Below are positions 8,600 through 19,017 of a stretch of 31,072 bases of DNA, piece after piece. A program made the translations under genes and the position numbers. Source of the stretch: CAISDA01 sp050258555 (GTDB lineage Bacteria; Bacteroidota; Ignavibacteria; UBA10030; UBA8401); assembly GCA_050258555.1 (NCBI GenBank), contig JBLMZA010000076.1, forward strand, positions 1 to 31,072, in the 5' to 3' direction. Numbering within the stretch: position 1 is the first letter of the stretch; every line of letters begins with the position of its first letter. The notes below the pieces were generated by a model. It worked only from the letters and a program-made list of their open reading frames with translations. It was not told the origin of the DNA and did no database searches.

Positions 8600-8703
8600 A
8601 GAGGAAGAGGAAGCGCCGCGCTGTCTGCTTCCCTCTGAAAAAAAATAATGCCGCCGAAAAACGAGGAAAATTGAGCGATCAATTAAACTTGTTCGGCGGC
8701 ATT
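8600..8703. other. Structured intergenic element: two hairpins between maeB and macA
   Basis: The first hairpin uses GAAGC (8610-8614)/GCTTC (8627-8631), extended by an AGAGG with CCTCT at 8632-8636. After a run of A (8638-8645) comes a perfect 12-bp stem, AATGCCGCCGAA (8647-8658)/TTCGGCGGCATT (8692-8703). Its loop holds a further perfect 6-bp hairpin, AATTGA (8669-8674)/TCAATT (8679-8684), closed by a GCGA (GNRA) tetraloop. On the minus strand the 12-bp stem is followed by T8, a good intrinsic terminator. On the plus strand it is followed by TTGTTGTCT, a weak one. It may end maeB transcription, block antisense transcription, or be a leader structure for macA. Confidence 0.6.
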
Positions 8704-8773
8704 GTTGTCTAATTCTATGCGTTTACTCTATCCCTATCATCAATTCACAAAGTAAAGCAGCGGGTCGATTTCA

Positions 8774-10066
8774 ATGAAAAAGGCATATATCATCGGCGGG
8801 CCCCTTCTCCTGATCGCGATCGGACTCGGCCTGTATTTTTATCTTGGTGCAGGCAAAAATTCGGAAGTGCAGTACAGATTCGACAAGGTATCGCGGGGCG
8901 ACATACAGATGGTCGTGACCGCCACCGGCACACTGAGCGCCGTGACGACGGTGCAGGTCGGCACGCAGGTCTCCGGCATCATCTCGAAGATCAATGTCGA
9001 TTTCAACGACCATGTGAAGAAGCATCAGGTGATCGCGCAGATCGATCCGACGACGCTGCAGCAGAATGTGCGCGACGCCGATGCGAGCCGCCAGCGCGCC
9101 CAGGCGCAGTACAACGAGGCGAAGCGCAATCTCGACCGCACCTCGGCGCTTCTGAGCAAGAACCTCGCCTCGCAGGCCGACTATGACGCGGCGTTGACGA
9201 CATACGAATCGAACAAAGCCGCAAAGACGCAGGCCGACGCCCAGTACGAGCGCGCGTCGATCAATCTGAATTATGCGACGATCCGCGCCCCCATCGACGG
9301 CGTCGTGATCTCGCGACAGGTCGATGTGGGCCAGACCGTGGCGGCCAGCTTTTCCTCGCCGACTCTTTTCACGATCGCCAACGATCTGACGAAGATGCAG
9401 GTGCTCGCCAATGTCGATGAAGCCGATATCGGCAAAGTGCAGATCGGGCAGGACGTCTCGTTCACGGTCGACGCCTATGCAGAACAGACATTCAAGGGCA
9501 CGGTGCGCCAGGTGCGCCTTGCGCCGGTGACGGTGCAGAACGTTGTCAATTACACGGTCGTGATCGACGTGCCGAACGACGACCTGAAACTCATGCCGGG
9601 CATGACGGCCACAGTGACGATCATGGTGCAGAAGCGCGACGGCGTGCTCAAAGTCCCCACGGTGGCGCTTCGCCTCCAGCCTCCGGCAGACCAGATTGAA
9701 GCACGGCGCGACAGCGCGAACCGCGGCGGAAACGGGCAGGAGGACTCGGCACGCGCCGCACGGCGCCGCCAGTGGGCCGAGCGCATGCAGCAGGGAGGCG
9801 GAGGCGGCATGGATATGCAGGCCATACAGCGGCGCATGGCCGCGCGCGGCATCGGACGCCTCTGGGTGCTCAACGACCGCCGCAAGCTCGAGCCGGTCAT
9901 GGTCCATATCGGCCTGACCGACGGCACATTCACAGAGATCACGCAGGGCAAAGTCAGCGAAGGGCAGGAAATCGTGACCGGCGTGGTGATGCAGAAGCCG
10001 GAAGCGGCACAATCGTCGCCCTTCCAGCAGCAGCGCGGGCCCGGAGGCGGACGTCCCCGCTTCTGA
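8774..10066 (+). CDS. macA: Efflux RND/MacA-type periplasmic adaptor subunit
   Basis: A 430-residue membrane-fusion protein that links an inner-membrane ABC transporter to an outer-membrane channel. One N-terminal membrane helix (about 5-25) anchors it. A split lipoyl/barrel domain follows (VQVGTQVSGIISKINVDFND at 60-79 and TIRAPIDGVV at 169-178), interrupted by a helical hairpin (about 95-165, Gln/Ala/Arg-rich). The beta-barrel contains NVDEADIGKVQIGQ (213-226) and LMPGMTATV (273-281). An Arg/Gln/Gly-rich insert of about 60 residues (301-361) interrupts the membrane-proximal domain before LWVLNDRRKLEPV. The tail is Gln/Gly/Pro-rich. The ATPase gene follows after 18 bases, giving the macA-macB order. 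Confidence 0.93.
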   Translation: MKKAYIIGGPLLLIAIGLGLYFYLGAGKNSEVQYRFDKVSRGDIQMVVTATGTLSAVTTVQVGTQVSGIISKINVDFNDHVKKHQVIAQIDPTTLQQNVRDADASRQRAQAQYNEAKRNLDRTSALLSKNLASQADYDAALTTYESNKAAKTQADAQYERASINLNYATIRAPIDGVVISRQVDVGQTVAASFSSPTLFTIANDLTKMQVLANVDEADIGKVQIGQDVSFTVDAYAEQTFKGTVRQVRLAPVTVQNVVNYTVVIDVPNDDLKLMPGMTATVTIMVQKRDGVLKVPTVALRLQPPADQIEARRDSANRGGNGQEDSARAARRRQWAERMQQGGGGGMDMQAIQRRMAARGIGRLWVLNDRRKLEPVMVHIGLTDGTFTEITQGKVSEGQEIVTGVVMQKPEAAQSSPFQQQRGPGGGRPRF

Positions 10067-10084
10067 GGCATTCTTTCAATACTC

Positions 10085-10860
10085 ATGACTCCAATGGCAA
10101 ACACAACACCTATCATCTCCGTGCAGCACCTCCACAAAACCTACACGATGGGCGATGTCGAGGTGCATGCGCTGCGGGGAGTGTCGCTTGAAGTGTACGC
10201 GAATGAATTCGTCGCCATCATGGGCGCATCGGGCTCGGGCAAATCGACGTTCATGAACATCCTCGGATGCCTCGATGTGCCCAATAAGGGCGAGTACTGG
10301 CTCGATAGTGTCAATGTCGGCAAGCTCGATAAGAACAGGCTCGCCGGCATACGCAACGAGAAAATCGGATTTGTCTTTCAGGGCTTCAACCTGCTCTCGC
10401 GCACCACGGCGCTCGAAAACGTCGAGCTGCCGATGTTCTATCAGAACATCTCGAACAAGGAGCGCACCGAGCGCGCGATGGAAGCGCTCCGGATCGTCGG
10501 CCTTGCCGAACGCTATCACCACATGCCCAACCAGCTCTCGGGCGGACAGCAGCAGCGCGTGGCGATCGCGCGCGCGCTCGTGAACAATCCCGCCATCATC
10601 CTTGCCGATGAGCCGACGGGGAACCTCGACAGCCGCACGAGCGTCGAAGTGATGGAGATCTTCCAGCATCTGAACGACCGCGGCATCACGATCATTCTGG
10701 TGACGCACGAGTTGGATATCGCCGAATACACGAAGCGCAACGTGATTTTCAAGGATGGGAAGATCAAGACCGATATGACCGTCGAAAACCGGCGCAACGC
10801 CGCAGAGATTCTGAAGACGCTTCCTGCGATCGGAGAGGATGATATGGAGGAGGAAGCGGC

Positions 10861-10864
<4 letters not shown>
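10085..10864 (+). CDS. MacB/LolD-type ABC transporter ATP-binding protein
   Basis: A 259-residue ABC ATPase powering the adjacent FtsX-type permease. All motifs are intact: Walker A GASGSGKST (47-55), Q-loop FQGFNLLSR (98-106, Q99), signature LSGGQQQR (151-158), Walker B IILADEPTGN with catalytic E176, and switch H208 in VTHELD. The sequence is closest to the MacB/LolD/FtsE group, where the cytoplasmic ATPase drives a mechanotransmission cycle. It may start at ATG 10085 or at ATG 10094. The stop codon overlaps the permease start (ATGA at 10861-10864), so the two are translationally coupled. In E. coli MacB the ATPase and permease are a single chain; here they are separate genes. Confidence 0.95.
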
Positions 10865-12078
<1,214 letters not shown>

Positions 12079-12087
12079 GCCGCAGAC

Positions 12088-12116
12088 TTGATTTCATCCT
12101 CTCTATTCTGTACTAT
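12088..12116 (+). promoter_or_regulatory. Predicted sigma70-like promoter for the DUF4249 gene
   Basis: TTGATT (12088-12093) and TACTAT (12111-12116), each matching 4 of 6 consensus bases, are 17 bases apart. This predicts a start near 12123 and a leader of about 45 bases. It lies in the 90-base gap after the permease gene, which otherwise holds nothing I recognise. Confidence 0.5.
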
Positions 12117-12168
12117 GATGGCGCTTTCATACAGTGCGCTATCCTTTCCGGAATATCAAGAGTGAAGC

Positions 12169-13149
12169 ATGAAACAGTCCTGGCTGTTGCTGCCGCTTCT
12201 GTCGCTATGGTTGTGCGCGTGTGAAGAGCCGTTTTCACCCAAGGCGCCCTTCGAACCCCGCACGGTTGTCACTTGCATCGTCAGCACTCAGGGCGGTTAT
12301 CCGTATATCACCGCGACCGTCTCGCAGACATACGACGTCGAGGGGATGGACCCGATGACAAACACGAAGGATCCGTGCGACACCAGTGCGGTGGTGCGTG
12401 TGACGATCGACGGAATCAAATATCTGCTGCAAAGAAAGTCCGCCGTACGCCGTGATTCGTCGCGATACCACACGCGCGAATACCGCTACGACGGAGTGGG
12501 AGCGCTCTCGGCGCTTGGATCACGCACGATGGTGCTTGAAGTGACGACCGGCGAAGGCAGGAAACTCTCGGCCGCGACAAAACTTCCGATCGCAAAAACC
12601 GTCGACGATGACTATCGCTTTCCGACCGGAGTAACGGCCGAGACCGTCCAGAAGAAATGGACGTTTTCATGGGATGACGGAGGGCAAGAGGGGGATGAAC
12701 TGTATTTTCCTCAGATGCTGCTGTACTATTCCATTGAGGGCGATACGGGGTACAGCCGCACGGCGGAAATTCCTCTGACGTACATCGAGAAAGATCGAAA
12801 GCAGATACCGGTGTATCCGACGCATACGCGTGAGAAGAAGATCTCCTATGACTTTGCGGCCCTGTCGAGGGCGATCGCCTCCATTTCAGCCGGTGATTCG
12901 ATAAAGAGCCGGTACCACATCCAGACGCTCTCCTTCACCCTCATACAATTCGACGATCATCTTTCCAGATACTACGCCTCGATGCATGGATATCTCGATG
13001 CCTATTCGATCCGCGTGGACGAAACAACCTACAGCAATATCAACGGCGGCATCGGCATCTTCGGCTCGTACGTGTGGAACTACAGGACGTATCCGTTGAA
13101 GGAACAGTATATCCGGTCATTCGGATATCAGCTCACCGGCACCCGGTAG
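12169..13149 (+). CDS. DUF4249 family lipoprotein
   Basis: A 326-residue predicted lipoprotein. The signal sequence MKQSWLLLPLLSLWLCAC ends in a plausible lipobox with C18 as the lipidated residue, followed by EEPF. The mature part begins with PRTVVTCIVSTQGGYPYITATVSQTY, the pattern of the DUF4249 family. In Bacteroidota these proteins are of unknown function and often sit beside TonB-dependent receptors; none is seen here. The rest is predicted beta-rich, with typical TTGEGRKLSAATKLPI and WDDGGQEGDELYF blocks. It has its own predicted promoter. The stop codon is 5 bases from that of the convergent minus-strand gene, leaving no room for a terminator between them. Confidence 0.75.
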   Translation: MKQSWLLLPLLSLWLCACEEPFSPKAPFEPRTVVTCIVSTQGGYPYITATVSQTYDVEGMDPMTNTKDPCDTSAVVRVTIDGIKYLLQRKSAVRRDSSRYHTREYRYDGVGALSALGSRTMVLEVTTGEGRKLSAATKLPIAKTVDDDYRFPTGVTAETVQKKWTFSWDDGGQEGDELYFPQMLLYYSIEGDTGYSRTAEIPLTYIEKDRKQIPVYPTHTREKKISYDFAALSRAIASISAGDSIKSRYHIQTLSFTLIQFDDHLSRYYASMHGYLDAYSIRVDETTYSNINGGIGIFGSYVWNYRTYPLKEQYIRSFGYQLTGTR

Positions 13150-13154
13150 ACTGC

Positions 13155-13937
13155 TTACCTCACACCGATGAGCAACGGAAGCGCCTTGCCTGCATTGTAC
13201 GAGAATTCCGGACGGTTTCTGACGTAGATGACGGTCGAGGGACCGCCGTCGAAATTGATGATGTCGAGCCCGCTCTTGAAAATGCCGGAAGAGAGCAGCA
13301 TGCCGCCCAGCTCTTTCAGTGTCACCGGATCCAATGCCGCAATCACAAACAATTCATTTCCGTTGACGCATGCCAGCGCCGTGCGCGGATATCGCCCGTT
13401 TCCGTTGATCGACGCATCGATCGATGCGCTGTCGACGCGGTCGCCGCGGACAATTTGCGGTCCGGTCTGCACGACAAGGTCGTAGTCATTCGTCCGCCCG
13501 AGCTCTGTCGTGTCGAAGAAGGCGGCGGTCGCTGCGGCGCTCTTATAGGCGAACAGCCGCAGGAGCTGTCGGTCCTGCTTGTACGGCTCATAGACCGAGT
13601 CCCGGATCTTCAAAAAACCGACGGCTTTGAAGCCCGATCCCACGCGGTCGAAATATGACGCGTTGATCACGAGTGCGAATCCGCTGTCCTGGGCCACCTG
13701 CTCGATGGTGCGAGGCTGCTTCAGATAGAGATAGGAGGAGATGCGGGGAATTTTGACGACGATCGTGTTGTAGCGGTCGATCGAATAGATCGTCAGCGCT
13801 CCTTCGTTGGTCTGATGAACGACGGGATTCGTGCCGGAGTCCGGCGGCGCGACAGGATTGTCTGAATTCTTCGCGCCGCAGCCAAACAGCAGCACGATCA
13901 GGACCGAAAGGACGGTGCGGCCTGTGGTGGGTCTCAT
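13155..13937 (-). CDS. Phosphodiester glycosidase (NAGPA) domain lipoprotein
   Basis: A 260-residue protein of the phosphodiester glycosidase (NAGPA/DUF2233) family, relatives of the enzyme that uncovers mannose-6-phosphate and of bacterial exopolysaccharide proteins. The signal sequence ends LLFGC with C20 as the lipidated residue, followed by an Asn/Pro-rich linker. Family blocks are VINASYFD, TGPQIVRGD, RTALACVNGNELFVIAALD and NFDGGPSTVIYV. I start at ATG 13937 because AAGGA lies a suitable distance upstream and the signal peptide begins there; a longer frame to 14003 overlaps the LD-carboxypeptidase gene. It is the last gene of the minus-strand block, 19 bases after the LD-carboxypeptidase. 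A role in cell-envelope glycan turnover is likely but inferred. Confidence 0.85.
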   Translation of the reverse strand: MRPTTGRTVLSVLIVLLFGCGAKNSDNPVAPPDSGTNPVVHQTNEGALTIYSIDRYNTIVVKIPRISSYLYLKQPRTIEQVAQDSGFALVINASYFDRVGSGFKAVGFLKIRDSVYEPYKQDRQLLRLFAYKSAAATAAFFDTTELGRTNDYDLVVQTGPQIVRGDRVDSASIDASINGNGRYPRTALACVNGNELFVIAALDPVTLKELGGMLLSSGIFKSGLDIINFDGGPSTVIYVRNRPEFSYNAGKALPLLIGVR

Positions 13938-13956
13938 ATGAGATGTCCTTGCAGAG

Positions 13957-14901
13957 TTAGACGACGGCTGCTTCGCTGAACGAAAGCGTTCCCTTCGCTG
14001 CATCCATCGAGGCCATGATGCCGACAGGCATGGTGAGCTTGCAGGGGATGTGTCCGTAGACGAGCCCCGACATCACGGGGCGGTCGAGCGCGCCGAAATA
14101 ATCGTTCACCACTTCTTCCTGCGTCAGGAATGGCTTCGATGTATCGCTTGCCTTGACATCGGTCAGTTCCCCGATCACGACGCCCTTCGCATTTCTGAAG
14201 ACGCCGGCAAGCTTCAATTGACAGAGCATGCGGTCGAAGCGGTAGCATTCCTCTTCCACTTCCTCAAGAAAAAGAATCGAATCGCTGAATGTCGGCGCAT
14301 ACGGCGTGCCGATAATGGAGGCGATCAGAGAAAGATTCCCGCCAAGCAGCCTGCCCGATGCCTTGCCTTTTCTGATCGTAGAGAAGGGCCTGCCGTCGGG
14401 ATTTTCGACCGCCCCCATCTTCTTCGTCGATGTGATCATGCGCCAGAAATGCTCTTCGGTGAACGGCTCGGGTCCCTTGAACATCTCGACGCCGGCCATG
14501 GGACCGGAGAATGTGACCAGGCCGGTCCTGCGGAAGAGCGCGAGCTGAAGTCCCGTCATGTCGCTGTAGCCCACGAGGATCTTCGGATTCTTCTTGATCG
14601 TGCGGTAATCGAGCAGGTCAAGAATGCGGGGCGTGCCGTAGCCGCCGCGCACGGCGATGATCGCCTTCACATCCGTATCGGCGAACATCTCGTTGATGTC
14701 GTCGGCGCGTTCCTGATCGGTGCCGGCAAGGTAGCCGCGCACGGCGCGCACATTGCGGCCGAATTTCACGCGGTAGCCGAGGCGTTCAAAGTATTCGGCG
14801 CCCTTGTCGATCCGTTCCTGTGAGACAGGAGCGCTGGCCGGGGCGATGATGCCGACCGTGTCTCCTTTTTTCAATGCCTTGGGTTTGAGGACTGTGGTCA
14901 T
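13957..14901 (-). CDS. LD-carboxypeptidase (S66 family, LdcA/MccF-like)
   Basis: A 314-residue serine peptidase of family S66, whose members cut the L,D-bond before the terminal D-alanine of muropeptide tetrapeptides during peptidoglycan recycling, or (MccF) inactivate microcin C. The N-terminus GDTVGIIAPASAPVS and the block IIAVRGGYGTPRILDLLDY are typical. The catalytic triad is visible as S113 in GYSDMT, E213 in ILFLEEVEE and H284 in VYGHI. No signal peptide is seen, which fits a cytoplasmic recycling enzyme. It follows nuoF by 21 bases on the same strand, an unusual place for such a gene. LdcA is more likely than MccF because no microcin-related genes are nearby. Confidence 0.93.
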   Translation of the reverse strand: MTTVLKPKALKKGDTVGIIAPASAPVSQERIDKGAEYFERLGYRVKFGRNVRAVRGYLAGTDQERADDINEMFADTDVKAIIAVRGGYGTPRILDLLDYRTIKKNPKILVGYSDMTGLQLALFRRTGLVTFSGPMAGVEMFKGPEPFTEEHFWRMITSTKKMGAVENPDGRPFSTIRKGKASGRLLGGNLSLIASIIGTPYAPTFSDSILFLEEVEEECYRFDRMLCQLKLAGVFRNAKGVVIGELTDVKASDTSKPFLTQEEVVNDYFGALDRPVMSGLVYGHIPCKLTMPVGIMASMDAAKGTLSFSEAAVV

Positions 14902-14922
14902 GATGAATGCTCGGAAATGAGA

Positions 14923-16179
14923 TCAGACGGCAGCGGCTTCGGGTGTCTTCACGCGCTTTTCGAATTCTTCGCGGAAGCGACGGATCATGCTCTGCACGGG
15001 CCATGCCGCGGCATCGCCGAGCGCGCAGATGGTGTTACCCTCGATGTTGCTTGCGACATTCATCAGCAGATCGATGTCTTCCATCCGGCCGTCTCCGGCC
15101 TCAAAGCGCTTCAGTGTCTTGAAGAGCCAGCCGGTGCCTTCGCGGCAGGGCGTACACTGTCCGCAGGATTCGTGATAATAGAATTTCGCGATGCGCGCGA
15201 TGACGCGGATGAGATCGGTTTCCTCGTTCATCACGATCATGCCCGCTGTGCCGACGGAAGAGCCGGCGGCCTTGAGCGAATCGGCGTCCATCGTGACGCC
15301 CTCGATCTGCTCGGCGCGCAGGATCATCGTCGATGATCCGCCGGGAATGACCGCCTTCAGCTTCTTGCCCTCGAGCATGCCGCCGGCATGCGTCTCGATC
15401 AGCTCGGTCAGGGACACGCCCGTTGCCACTTCATAGACGCCGGGCTTGTTGACATGTCCGCTGATGCCGACCAGAATCGGTCCCGGATGCTTCGGCGCGC
15501 CGATCTTCGAATACCATTCCCAGCCGCGATTGATGATGAGGGGAACGTTCGTCATCGTCTCGACATTGTTGATCGTGGTGGGCTTGCCCCAGAGTCCGCA
15601 CTGCGCCGGGAAGGGGGGCTTCACGCGCGGCAGACCGCGTCCGCCTTCGATCGAATTCATGAGCGCCGATTCCTCGCCGCAGATATAGGCGCCGGCGCCT
15701 TTGTGCAGGAAAATGTCCGTCGAGAATCCGCTGCCGAGGATGTTCTTTCCGATATAGCCTTTGGCGTAGGCATCGTCGACCGCCTGCTGCAGCATGGTGA
15801 TCCACTTGCCGTATTCGCCCCTGATGTAGACGTAGGCGGCGGTGATGCCCATCGCATGGCAGCCGATGAGGATGCCTTCGATCAATTGGTGCGGATTGAA
15901 TTCGAAGATCATCCGGTCCTTGAACGTGCCGGGTTCCGATTCATCGCCGTTGACGGCAAGATACTTCACGATGCCGTTGCCTTTGGGCATGAACGACCAT
16001 TTGAGTCCGGTGGGAAAGCAGGCGCCGCCGCGGCCGCGGAGATTCGATTTCTTCAGCTCGTCGATGATCGCATCGGGCGTCATGGCAAGCGCCTTCTTCA
16101 GCGCGCCGTATCCGCCGTGCGCTTCATAGACCGGAAGCGTGTGGTAGCCGGGAATCTCAGGGAGTATGTATTTTTCCAT
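14923..16179 (-). CDS. nuoF: NADH-quinone oxidoreductase subunit F (NuoF, 51 kDa)
   Basis: A 418-residue complex I subunit that binds NADH, FMN and iron-sulfur cluster N3, the entry point of electrons. NADH/FMN motifs are LRGRGGACFPTGLKW (47-61), NGDESEPGTFKDR (77-89) and GAGAYICGEESALMNSIEG (161-179). The 4Fe-4S ligands are C339, C342 and C345 in ESCGQCTPCREG, with C385 in TICALGD. Length is normal. The leader on the coding strand reads GACACACAC directly before the ATG, one of several CA-rich leaders in this window. nuoE is 11 bases upstream. The next gene downstream is not nuoG but an LD-carboxypeptidase. Confidence 0.97.
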   Translation of the reverse strand: MEKYILPEIPGYHTLPVYEAHGGYGALKKALAMTPDAIIDELKKSNLRGRGGACFPTGLKWSFMPKGNGIVKYLAVNGDESEPGTFKDRMIFEFNPHQLIEGILIGCHAMGITAAYVYIRGEYGKWITMLQQAVDDAYAKGYIGKNILGSGFSTDIFLHKGAGAYICGEESALMNSIEGGRGLPRVKPPFPAQCGLWGKPTTINNVETMTNVPLIINRGWEWYSKIGAPKHPGPILVGISGHVNKPGVYEVATGVSLTELIETHAGGMLEGKKLKAVIPGGSSTMILRAEQIEGVTMDADSLKAAGSSVGTAGMIVMNEETDLIRVIARIAKFYYHESCGQCTPCREGTGWLFKTLKRFEAGDGRMEDIDLLMNVASNIEGNTICALGDAAAWPVQSMIRRFREEFEKRVKTPEAAAV

Positions 16180-16190
16180 GTGTGTGTCTG

Positions 16191-16655
16191 TTACGCCAAT
16201 GTTTTTAAGATGTCTTCAAGCTTCTGGGGCGTGAGGCGCTCATAGTACTCCTGGCCGATGGCGATCATCGGCGCGCCGCCGCAGGCGCCCATGCATTCGG
16301 TTTCGCTCACCGTGAACTTGCCGTCGGCCGATGTCTCTCCGGGCTTTGCGCCCGTGCAGCGCCGGACCGTGTCGATGATCGCGTCCGATCCGCGCAGAAG
16401 GCAGGAGACGTTCGTGCAGATCTCGATGTGGTACTTGCCGTGCGGCTTGTCCTGGAACATCGTATAGAATGTGACGACGCCGAGCACGTGCGCGGAGGGC
16501 ACGCCGAGCAGATCGCCGAGATAGGCCATCATCTCCGTCGAGATCCAGCCTTCCTGTTCCTGGGCGATCCACAGCGCCGGAAGGAGGGCGGCTTTGCGCT
16601 CGGGATAGTGGGCGCAGATGGCTTCAACTTTTTTAAGATTTTCTGGTGAAAGCAT
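16191..16655 (-). CDS. nuoE: NADH-quinone oxidoreductase subunit E (NuoE, 24 kDa)
   Basis: A 154-residue thioredoxin-like ferredoxin subunit of complex I that binds the 2Fe-2S cluster N1a. The four ligands are C80 and C85 (CTNVSC) and C121 and C125 (CMGACGGAP). The helical N-terminus contains LLPALWIAQEQEGWIS, typical of NuoE. Length matches bacterial homologues (about 150-165). It lies between nuoD (23 bases upstream) and nuoF (11 bases downstream), in the standard gene order. Confidence 0.97.
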   Translation of the reverse strand: MLSPENLKKVEAICAHYPERKAALLPALWIAQEQEGWISTEMMAYLGDLLGVPSAHVLGVVTFYTMFQDKPHGKYHIEICTNVSCLLRGSDAIIDTVRRCTGAKPGETSADGKFTVSETECMGACGGAPMIAIGQEYYERLTPQKLEDILKTLA

Positions 16656-16678
16656 ACCGGTGTCTTGGAAATGGAAAA

Positions 16679-17935
16679 TTATTTATCGGCTTCGCCCATC
16701 ACGGGATCGATCGATCCGAGAATGGCGACGATATCGGAAATAAGCGCGCCCTGAATGAGCTGCGGCACCGACTGGATATTCATGAATGAAGGGGAGCGGA
16801 TCTTCAGGCGCCAGGGATGTCCGTCGCCTTTCGACTGGATGTAGAATCCGAGCTCGCCTTTCGAGCCCTCGACCGCATGGTAGACTTCGCCCACGGGGGG
16901 ATTGATGCCGAAATTGACGAGCATGAAGTCGTGGATGAGCTCTTCCATCTTCGTGTAGACGCGCTCCTTGCGCGGCAGCACCTTCTTCGGCTCGAAGGCA
17001 TGAATGGGGCCTTCAGGCAGCTTCTCGAGCGCCTGGCGCACAATCTTCACGCTCTCTTTCATTTCATTGAGGCGCACATAATAGCGCGCCAGCGAATCGC
17101 CGCCTTCAAAGACCGGGATGTCGAAGTCAAGTTCGCTGTAGACGAGATACGGTTCGGCGCGCCGCAGATCGTGCTCGATGCCGGCGCCGCGAAGGCACGG
17201 TCCCGACATGCCCATGGCGAGGGCCCGCTCCTTCGAGATCACGCCGACGCCGTCGGCCCGCTCGACGAAGATGCGGTTCGTATTGAGAAGGTTCGCGCTG
17301 TCGGCGAGCTTTTTCGGGAATTCATCGATGAAGCGGCGGATCATCGCAACCGTCTCGGGACGCAGATCCTGCGAGAGTCCGCCGATGCGCGTGTAGCTCG
17401 TGGTGAAGCGCGCGCCGGTCAGGGATTCGAAGATGTCGTAGAGATTCTCCCGTTCGGCGAACGTCCAGGTGAAGACCGTGAGCGCGCCCACGTCCATGGC
17501 CATGGCGCCGATGGCGATCAGATGCGATGAGATGCGCGCCAGTTCGGAAATGATCGTGCGGATGAACTGCGTGCGGCGCGGCACCTCGATGCCGATGAGC
17601 TTTTCGACCGCCAGCACGTAGGCCGTGTTGTTCATGAGCGGCGAAATGTAGTCGAGCCGGTCGGTGTGCGGAATGAACTCGTGGAACGAGCAGTTCTCGG
17701 CGAGCTTTTCGTAGCCGCGGTGCAGATATCCCAGTTCGGGCACGCAGGCCGCCACGGTTTCGCCGTCGAGTTTGATGAGCAGCCGGAGCACGCCGTGCGT
17801 TGCCGGATGCTGCGGGCCCATGTTGAGCACCATCGCGTTTTCCAGCGCGTCATCGAACTCGACAGTGGTGTCTTTGTTTTCGAGGGCGGCCAGGATCTTC
17901 TGGTTTCGGACGTCGAGCGCTTGATCGATATTCAT
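16679..17935 (-). CDS. nuoD: NADH-quinone oxidoreductase subunit D (NuoD, 49 kDa)
   Basis: A 418-residue peripheral-arm subunit of complex I that with NuoB forms the quinone-binding site. Its fold comes from the large subunit of NiFe hydrogenases. Family motifs are MGPQHPATHG (39-48), which carries a quinone-site histidine, ELGYLHRGYEK (67-77) and HTDRLDYISP (90-99) with the quinone-site tyrosine. An N-terminal extension of about 35 residues precedes the conserved core. It is separated from nuoC by 44 bases and encoded separately from it, not fused as in enterobacteria. Confidence 0.97.
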   Translation of the reverse strand: MNIDQALDVRNQKILAALENKDTTVEFDDALENAMVLNMGPQHPATHGVLRLLIKLDGETVAACVPELGYLHRGYEKLAENCSFHEFIPHTDRLDYISPLMNNTAYVLAVEKLIGIEVPRRTQFIRTIISELARISSHLIAIGAMAMDVGALTVFTWTFAERENLYDIFESLTGARFTTSYTRIGGLSQDLRPETVAMIRRFIDEFPKKLADSANLLNTNRIFVERADGVGVISKERALAMGMSGPCLRGAGIEHDLRRAEPYLVYSELDFDIPVFEGGDSLARYYVRLNEMKESVKIVRQALEKLPEGPIHAFEPKKVLPRKERVYTKMEELIHDFMLVNFGINPPVGEVYHAVEGSKGELGFYIQSKGDGHPWRLKIRSPSFMNIQSVPQLIQGALISDIVAILGSIDPVMGEADK

Positions 17936-17979
17936 GGAACAGTCGTTTTGTCTTTCGCGAAAAAATAAATGGTGTGTCG

Positions 17980-18462
17980 TTACTTCCTCGGCAGCGGAAG
18001 GGCTCCGGGAATTCCCATCAGCGGATAATCCTTGCGCAGCGGATGGTATTGGAAATCCTCGGGCATGTAGATGCGGCGAAGATCACTGTTGCCGTCGAAG
18101 AGGATGCCGAACATGTCGTAGGCTTCGCGCTCGGGCCATTCGGCGCCGGGCCAGACGGAGGTGACGCTGGGCACGTGGAGATCGCTCTCGTCCGTCCGCA
18201 CTTTCAGGCGGATGCGGTGCTTGTGCGCCAGCGAAAAGAGGTTGTAGACGACCTCGAACCGGTTCTCGGGCGTATAGGCGTCGGCGCCGCAGAGATCGCT
18301 CAGGTACGTGAAGAGGCATGCCTCATCATCCCTGAGGAATGTGGAGACGGCGACGATGTCTTCCTTGTTGATCTCGAGTGTGACTTCATTCCGAAATTCG
18401 GTGACAGAGAGGATGCTCTGCGGGAAGCGTTTCTGGAGTGCTTCGACGACCGTTGTGACCAT
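17980..18462 (-). CDS. nuoC: NADH-quinone oxidoreductase subunit C (NuoC, 30 kDa)
   Basis: A 160-residue peripheral-arm subunit of complex I. The core shows LFTYLSDLCGADAY, VVYNLFSLAHKHRIRLK and the C-terminal signatures WPEREAYDMFGI and HPLRKDYPLMG. It has no redox centre; it helps hold NuoD and NuoB together. Slightly short but complete. It begins 18 bases after the nuoB stop codon. Confidence 0.96.
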   Translation of the reverse strand: MVTTVVEALQKRFPQSILSVTEFRNEVTLEINKEDIVAVSTFLRDDEACLFTYLSDLCGADAYTPENRFEVVYNLFSLAHKHRIRLKVRTDESDLHVPSVTSVWPGAEWPEREAYDMFGILFDGNSDLRRIYMPEDFQYHPLRKDYPLMGIPGALPLPRK

Positions 18463-18480
18463 GAGAATCCGAAAAAATTT

Positions 18481-19007
<527 letters not shown>

Positions 19008-19017
<10 letters not shown>

